DNA from: Cephalopachus bancanus
Lineage: Eukaryota > Chordata > Mammalia > Primates > Tarsiidae
NCBI GenBank assembly: GCA_027257055.1
Contig: JAPVLO010000620.1
Span: forward strand, 248,001-312,000
Length of the DNA stretch: 64,000 nt
Direction of reading: 5' to 3'
Both the position numbers and the translations under genes were made by a program. Positions 1-64,000 of this stretch are shown in pieces. The first letter of the stretch is position 1. Every line of letters starts with the position of its first letter. The notes below the pieces were generated by a model. That model worked only from the letters and a program-made list of their open reading frames with translations, had not been told where the DNA came from and did no database searches.

Positions 1-33
1 TCCTCTTTAGCTTATTTTTAGCATATTTAGGAT

Positions 34-760
34 TGTCAACATAATTTTAAAACTGAGAAAGGATAGCTAGAAAAAGCCTAGGCAGGCAGGCAGATCCCCT
101 AGTAACAATGTAGCTAACTCCCAGCAGGCCTCTCAAGCTCAGTGCTGGTAAACAAGCTCCCTGCCTACCTCAAGCTAGAGTTTAAGTACTCACTGCTGGG
201 ATTGAAAAGCAACCAATCAGTTCACCATTAGGCCCCTAATTCCTGCCAATTGATCCTGAATACTGACCTATCAGAACAGCTAAGTGTGACCAATCAGCTC
301 ATAGCTAGTGGTAGCCAATCTGCTTGGATTTAGGGCTATATAAACACCAGGTTTCCTCGGCCCCAGACGGGCAGCCCCTTTGGGTCCCCTCCCACTGTGG
401 GGGCTTCTCTGTCCCCTCTAGAAATCCTGCCTTCTCACTTTGCGGCTGCCCGTGCCCCTCATTCTTCCTGGGCATGAGACAAGAACCTTGACCCCGAAGA
501 GCTGCGCCCTGAAGAACTACGGAAGATCCTCAGAGCCGAAGAGCTGTGCACCCCACAGGCTGGTTTGCCAGCCGACCAGGAGAGCTGCTGAAAGAAGGCG
601 AGACTCCAAAGCTGAGAGACTCCGGGGGCTAGGCTTGCCAGCCCACTGAACCAGCAACACTCAGGGCTTGGCTGGACGACCCTTGAGCTGTCACTCTCGA
701 AGCCCAGACTGACCTGAAAAATCCGTATTAAAACATTGGAAGAGTCTGTTTCATTTACCT
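34..760 (+). mobile_element. Probable solo LTR of an endogenous retrovirus (ERV1-like)
   Basis: A GC-richer block begins TGTCAACATA. It carries three CCAAT boxes (213, 290, 315), a TATA box at 337-343 and an ATTAAA near 729, followed by T-rich sequence. This is the U3-R-U5 order of an LTR. No internal retroviral genes follow, so it is a solo LTR. The ends are uncertain because no target duplication was found. It lies in a SAV1 intron in sense orientation, only about 180 bp before the WW-domain exon. Family name not assigned. Confidence 0.7.
335..345 (+). promoter_or_regulatory. TATA box of the LTR promoter
   Basis: GCTATATAAAC lies 18 bp past the third CCAAT box. Spacing and context fit an LTR core promoter; activity is unknown. 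Confidence 0.5.
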
Positions 761-899
761 TTCTTTAAAATAAAACTTGAGGTTTTCATTTTTGCCTTAG
801 TGCCCAGCCAACTGTAATTTAAAAAACTCTTCATAGTTGCTAGGAACATTTGATAGTTGATTTTCTGTTTTCCAGCTGGCTATTTTTAGCTTTGAATAA

Positions 900-13140
<12,241 letters not shown>

Positions 13141-13990
13141 GTTAATTTTTTAAAAATAAAATTTAAGTTTTATAAAAGCTTTAAAATATTTTCACAGATT
13201 AAAAATTGTAAACAAGTACTTTGGTTAATAAAGGCAGCTTCCTTTTTGGAAATTATAAAACTCAAATTTTACATGTATTTTGTTATCAAAAATTTTCTTT
13301 TAGTGAACAAAAATGAGTCTATCATTTTAAGAGCCAACATGGCAAACACTTTCAAATGCTCTATATTAGAAAACTGCTTTGATATTCTTGATGGAAAAAA
13401 ATGTAGCAAGAAATGTCATGACCAGATATTAAATAGGAAATGATCACTTGTTAACGTCTTACAGCAGCAGTACCTTTCTTTTTTTCAAAGAAAAGAGGGA
13501 ATCTGTGCAGTATTTTGAAAAAAGATGTTTACTGCTATCGTGTGGGAAAATTGTCTAGAATGGGGTGATTTAATATTACCATGGTGTAGTTCAAAATATA
13601 AAATTAAGATTTGGAACATTTATTGTGATAAGTGTCTATATATGATGTATGTGGTTGTCTCTCCTCAGTGTAAAGAATCGTTTTTAAAGCATGTTGAGAA
13701 AGTTTTTTTTTGTTGTTTTTTGGTGTTTTTTTTTTTTTGGTATGAAGGGGTGACGGGGCTTTAAATATTCAGGAATACATATTAGCATAAGGCCTTAGCC
13801 TGTATGGGGAAGGTGTGTACAGCACTCAAAACTGCTAACATCACTTCCTTACTTTTAGCCTGGGTTCTAACTGCATTTAGCATGGTTCTGATGAGACAGT
13901 GGAGAGTTCCTGACAGCACAGAACACTGCCTTCTGCCAGGCTGAGTTAAGCTGCCAAAAATGACAAACCAGGGATTCAGTAAGAAATTTG

Positions 13991-14300
13991 AGCCAGGCTC
14001 GGTGGTTCAGCCTGTAATCCCGCGCCTTGGGAGGCTGAAGTGAGTGGATTGCCTGAGCCCGCGGGTTTGAGACCCGCCCCGCCTGGGCTACTTGGTGAGA
14101 CCTCATCTCTACAATAAATCAAAAAAAGAAAAAAATTAGCCGGGCATGGTTGTGCGCGCCTGTAGTTCCAGCTACTTGGAAGGCTGAGGCGGAAGGATCG
14201 CCAGAGCCCAGCAGGTCGAGGCTGCGGTGACCGGGAGCGGCCACTGCACTCCAGTCTGGGTGACAGAGTGAGACTCCAACTCAAAAAAAAAAAAAAAAAT
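13991..14300 (+). mobile_element. Alu, sense, young type, in the SAV1 3' UTR region
   Basis: Full dimer with a poly(A) tail of about 19. With the following monomer it is bounded by AAGAAATTT at 13981 and 14474. Confidence 0.92.
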
Positions 14301-14470
14301 TAAAAATTAGCTGGACATGCCTGTAGGTGCATGCCTGTAGACACAGCTACTCAGGAGACTGAGATGGGAAGATTGTTTGAGCCCAGGAAGGCTGCAGTCA
14401 ACTATGGTCATGCCACTGCACTCTGGCCTGGGTGACAGAGTGAGACTGTGTCTCTTTAAAAAAAAAAAAA
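14301..14470 (+). mobile_element. Alu right-monomer (FRAM-like)
   Basis: Starts at AATTAGCTGGACATG, contains 'GCCACTGCACTCTGGCCTGG' and a poly(A) tail. No left arm of its own. Confidence 0.82.
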
Positions 14471-14754
14471 GAAAGAAATTTTGGTTATGAAATTGATTTT
14501 ATGTAACTACTTTTATCTTCTAAACATTTGTCACGAGACTTAAAAACCATATATTTCCCTCACAGTTTTTCCCCTTTTGGTTTAATAGTTAAGACATTTT
14601 TCATAATAGTGTAGTACATTTGAATGCAGGCAAATTTATGATATTTCTAAGCTATAAATCTCTAGAATTCTATGAATTTCAACATTAGTTGAAGTAGTTA
14701 TTCAGTTATATTTACATGTGTTGTATATATGTAAATTTAGTTTATGGAGTCTTC

Positions 14755-14797
14755 CAAAATACAAAGCACTCCCAGTTAGATATCAGTGAGTTTTATT
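14755..14797 (-). terminator. Candidate ATL1 poly(A) site
   Basis: Reading the - strand, AATAAA at 14797-14792 is followed by GTGCTTTGTATTTTGG, a GT-rich downstream element. It would give an ATL1 3' UTR of about 1.45 kb and place its end inside the last part of the SAV1 3' UTR. Confidence 0.45.
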
Positions 14798-14864
14798 GAT
14801 AAAGATTTTGAATTATTGATGAAATGTTAAAAATGCTAAGTGTTTGATTTTATATAACAAACTT

Positions 14865-14904
14865 ATTAAATATATTTTTATGGAAAAATGTGTGGTTTTT
14901 TTTT
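14865..14904 (+). terminator. Candidate distal SAV1 poly(A) site
   Basis: ATTAAA at 14865-14870 is followed 19 nt later by ATGTGTGG and ten T, which is the arrangement of a hexamer plus a GU/U-rich downstream element. It would give a 3' UTR of about 1.75 kb. The proximal AATAAA sites at 13155 and 13227 are alternatives. Confidence 0.45.
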
Positions 14905-16238
14905 TAGTCCACATTTTAGATATAGTATGATAAATATTTGATTTTTCTATTCAGAAGATTATAGGCAAAGAAAGCAATATGAGATGGGTATTGAAAAATG
15001 AAAGTATGGCCAGTGGAAGTTTATAATTGGGAAAAGATAACTTGTGATCAAACTTTTCTAAAATGCAGGCTTATATAGTTTATGATGTTGCACATACTCT
15101 TCTATCTTAATTGTTCTTTCTTGTTACTCCTTACTTTATATTGCCATTTAATTTAATTAAGATGGAACCATTTCTAAGATAGTCTTTAGGAATTATTCTG
15201 TTTTGGACCTCCTAGATAAGGGGCATAACTTTTTTTTTTCATTTCCACACCTGTTGTTTCTTCTGTAAGAGATCTGTTCAGTGAAATTCCACTAGAGATT
15301 TTGGTCATTAAAGATACAATGTAGAATCAATCACTGGTCTAGAAGAACTGGAAGGAACCTAAAGGGATTAACATGTTTCTTAAAATGGAAACTTAAATTT
15401 GTAATCGTGTCAACATTAAAGATACTTCATCTTAAATTTAAAAGAAGACATAAACCTTCATCCTTCCATATCAACACCTCCCAGACATTTTCAAATTCAG
15501 TAAGCATTTGTTTTTAATTTTAGGAACCAGAGTAAACTTTAATAATCGTTCACATATTAAAAGAATAAACCTATGAATACATTCTTTGTGTACCAAATGA
15601 AAAAATATACAATGCAGTGAAACGCAAATACATATACAAAGTGATTTTTTGTGCATTTTTGATTAAGAGGTTTATATTCTATATTAAATCATGTAAAAGC
15701 AGTATAGTTTTGGTATAGCAACTGAAAAGCTTTTAAATGTGCTTAAAAATAACCAAGAGATCGTGATATCTATATATATAAGATGATATAGATTAAATCC
15801 AGCCTGCTGAGTTACGATGCTGTGCTTTAACAAATGGCTATGTGAAATAACTTAAATTTTTTCCTGTAGAAATTAAATGAGCATTTTCGAACATGGAATA
15901 ATATCACTACATGGTTAAATTATAACCCAGTAGTAGAATGTAGTAAATTCAAGCAGAACACTTGTATTGTTATCATAAATAGACAAATACTTTAAATTAT
16001 AACAGCATATTTGAAGAGAAAAATCAGGAATTTGTACATGTTAGCAAAATGATATAACCATGCATACACACAACTGCTTATTAAATACTGAAGTAAAAAC
16101 TAATCCATTTTGCAGTCTTCAGAGGTGTTTGGTATTTTACTCTGTTCTGATGGAAGCACTTTGAATGTTTGCATGGAGACATGAAACTGAATATTTAGTT
16201 GACAATTAGTCATGCACCTGTATTTTCAAAAATTTGGA

Positions 16239-61550
<45,312 letters not shown>

Positions 61551-62436
61551 CTAATCATCCCTAAGTGCCAAGAGTATAATGTGCCTCTTAACTATTGGAC
61601 AGGAGCACAGTGGAATGAGAAATGTTCATTTTAATGACATATTTTAATGTCATTCACACCACATCCCAGGACTTACATTTGTTCTTTCTGATCATGTGAC
61701 TGAATCAAAGACAATTTTTCTTTTTAAAGAAAGCTCTAAGTCAGTGCAGATGTTTCTGCTTGCTGAGTGAGAAAGAAAATCAAAGCAAAGCACTCTATTT
61801 TTGAAGCAGAGGAATAAAATGGTTTTAGTTCACATTTTCTCCAACCCCTAGAAATAGCTTTTTTACATAAAGGACCTTGCAACACTTCTTAAACCTGGAC
61901 ATACACAGGAGAAAATACATGAAAGGGTTCAGAATCATAGATTCTCAAGAATGCTATTCGTTTATTACTGATGAGGAAACTAAAGACAAAGATGTAACCT
62001 GACCTTGCCCAAGATAAGGAAATGAATTTAGAAAGCAGTAGACCAAGTGATATACTATTTCTATGTCTTCCCTGTGTTAGTTATTTAAACCTTATAATGT
62101 TCCAGCAAGGTATTCATTATTATCCATATTTTTGACATACAGGAAAATTTAAGACTCTAATTAACTTTCCCAAGATCACAACTACTAGAAAGTGACAGAT
62201 CCAAGTTCACATAGATAGTAACTGCCAACTTGGGATCAGACTGCAGGAGTCTAAACTTTTATCCTAGATCTTTCTACTAATATAACATTTTGCCTCTTTA
62301 GTGTTAATCAAATAATTACTGGACACATAAATGGGCTCATTTGCTTTGTATCAAAAGAACAGAAAGTCAATACCAATATCAATTAATTCTTCAAATCAGA
62401 TACATGACCTGATCTCAAAGTAAATCCCCAGCAATT

Positions 62437-62792
62437 ACTATGGACTAAGTGTTTATGTTCCCCTCAAATGTATATGTTGAAATCCTAATCCCCAATGTGA
62501 CAGTATTTGGGGGCGAGGTCTTTGGGAGGTAATTAAGGTTAGATTAGGTCATGAGGGCAGAGCCCTCATTTCCTTATAAGGAAAGGAAGGGACCAGAGTC
62601 CCTTTTCTCCAAACTATCAGGATATATCAAGAAGGCAGTCTGAGAACCAGGAGGCAGGCCCTTACAAAGAACCTAGCCACACCGGCACTCTGATCGTACC
62701 CAGCTACCAGAACTGTGCAAAATAAACGTTTGTTGTTTAAGCTACTCAGTCTATGAGATTCTGTTATAGCAGCCCAAACTGACTAAGACAAT
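62437..62792 (+). mobile_element. MaLR LTR (MST/MLT1-like)
   Basis: 'TATATGTTGAAATCCTAATC', 'TGACAGTATTTGGGGGCGAG', 'AAATAAACGTTTGTTGTTTA' and the end 'GTTATAGCAGCCCAAACTGA' are the signatures of MaLR LTRs. Confidence 0.88.
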
Positions 62793-63224
62793 AATATTAA
62801 TTTTGAAACTAAATAAAAGGACTCTAATGTAACCTTTTATCTAAATTTTTGAAAGTGTCTTTAAATAGACAATCTTTACGATGTCTAATTGATAAGAAGT
62901 CTTATAACTTTAGAAAAGCAAGGAATCATATCTCTTGGCATAATTTTAAATGAGTTTTTCAATTACATTGGTATATGTGTATATATCACATTGATAACTC
63001 TATTGCTATTCATCTATAAAATAATGCTATTAAAATACTGAAAATCGAACATATAATTTTAGTTTTGCATTAATAGAGGTAAGTATATACCACTACTTTC
63101 TGAACAACAGTACAAAGCATCTGGAGACAAAGTGCCTGTAGCCATGAATCAGAGTTATTCCCTCTGCAAAGTTAAGAAAAATTGATTTTATATCTGTAAC
63201 ATGGCTTCTATATCGTCATATCAC

Positions 63225-63465
63225 AGATGCTGGGGTCAGAGAACATTTGTTTAAATCCCAGCTTTACAACTACAGCACATATAAAGTTGTGGAAATTACT
63301 TAACTGCCCAGTGGCTCACTATGCTCCATCTAAAAGACGAGATTAATGACGATGCCTATATCAGAAAGACTTTGTGAAGGTGAAGCAAAGTAATTTTTGT
63401 TAAATAAAGATTGAAGAATCTGACAAAGAGTAAGTGCTTCATAAATAGTGACTGCTGTTTATATT
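63225..63465 (+). repeat. MIR fragment
   Basis: 'TTAAATCCCAGCTTTACAAC', 'GTGGAAATTACTTAACTGCC' and 'AGTGCTTCATAAATAGTGAC' keep the MIR order. Confidence 0.6.
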
Positions 63466-64000
63466 ATTTATTATAATCTATACATATCTGATTCTACCAT
63501 TATCTGCCCACCTAATTTCAGCCTCAGTACAAAGTTCTTTTTTGAAGATAGCAAATACACATTTTATTTGATGAAGTTCCCTGCCCACGGTTTAATTCTG
63601 ATCTGAGTACACAATTGTGAATCATAGACCCTAGCTAGACATAATAATTTGGATAGAGAAACATTTTCAGAGCAGAAAACTAGGTCACAACTTTCTACAG
63701 ACTGATATAGTTCTTTAAGATTATTTGTAACAAACTACATGCATGCAAGAGGTATTCTTGGGAAAGCACATTTGAATGGAATTTCCAGGTTGCAAGTTTT
63801 TCAAATATTCCACTTTATAACATGATGCAAAACTGTTTTGTTCTAAGTGACTATACCAATGTTTCACTCTCCAACCCTCAGCAATATATTTCACATCATA
63901 TCGATCCATTTCCTTTCCAACATTAGGTCTTCTCTGATTTAATCTTTGTCAATTGCATAGGTATAAAATGATATATCATTGTCGCCTTCATATACATTTC

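Larger units (their letters stand above)
13141..16238. other. Converging 3' UTRs of SAV1 (+) and ATL1 (-)
   Basis: 3.1 kb separates the two stop codons. SAV1 candidate polyadenylation signals are AATAAA at 13155 and 13227, ATTAAA at 14865 (followed by TGTGTGG and a T-run at 14889-14904), and AATAAA at 15564. ATL1 has a - strand AATAAA at 14797-14792, followed by a GT-rich stretch. If the distal pair is used, the transcripts overlap by about 100 nt. The interval contains an Alu plus a monomer (13991-14470); otherwise it is AT-rich unique sequence. I cannot measure which site is used. Confidence 0.7.

Overview
This is nuclear DNA of a primate. It carries the 3' part of SAV1 (Salvador homolog 1, the Hippo-pathway scaffold) on the + strand and nearly all of ATL1 (atlastin-1, an ER membrane-fusion GTPase) on the - strand. 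The genes converge tail to tail, as they do in human chromosome 14q22. Exon boundaries were set by reading codon by codon across GT/AG splice sites and matching the known proteins from memory.

Organism: the window is packed with Alu elements, so it is a primate. Most full-length copies belong to one AluJ-like type with shared lineage marks: 'GGCTCAGCCTGTAAT' lacking the usual C, 'GGATTGCCTGAGCCCGCGGG', 'CTCTACAATAAATCAAAAA', and a right arm with 'GTGGCCGGGAGCGGCCACTG'. No AluS or AluY is visible, which argues against monkeys, apes and human. The type also lacks the right-arm signature I recall for lemur and galago Alus. A tarsier is the best inference, but it is not proven.

Layout: 1-760 is an ERV LTR inside a SAV1 intron. 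SAV1 coding exons lie at 940-1210, 5052-5195 and 12939-13140 and encode residues ~179-383: WW1, WW2, the linker and the SARAH domain. The first part of the gene is outside the window. 13141-16238 holds the two 3' UTRs, which probably meet or overlap near 14.8 kb. ATL1 then runs on the - strand from its stop at 16239 to the exon at 61278-61525. Thirteen coding exons, including a 15-nt microexon, total 1643 nt and encode residues 12-558. Only the first coding exon (about 11 codons) is missing.

The introns hold about 45 Alu copies or fragments, old L1, L2 and MIR pieces, a 5'-truncated L1, MaLR LTRs, a 7SL RNA pseudogene, and a nested Tigger1 DNA transposon with both ends preserved. They also hold two copies of an L1-mobilised repeat that I do not recognise, and several microsatellites.

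The two genes have unrelated jobs: SAV1 activates MST kinases in growth control, and ATL1 fuses ER tubules in neurons. Their link here is positional. No new multi-gene system is evident. The most interesting observations are three Alus inserted one after another at one target site, an 88-bp copy of an ATL1 exon-intron junction inside the Tigger1, a (TG)24 tract next to an ATL1 3' splice site, the ATL1 microexon, and the unclassified retroposon family.
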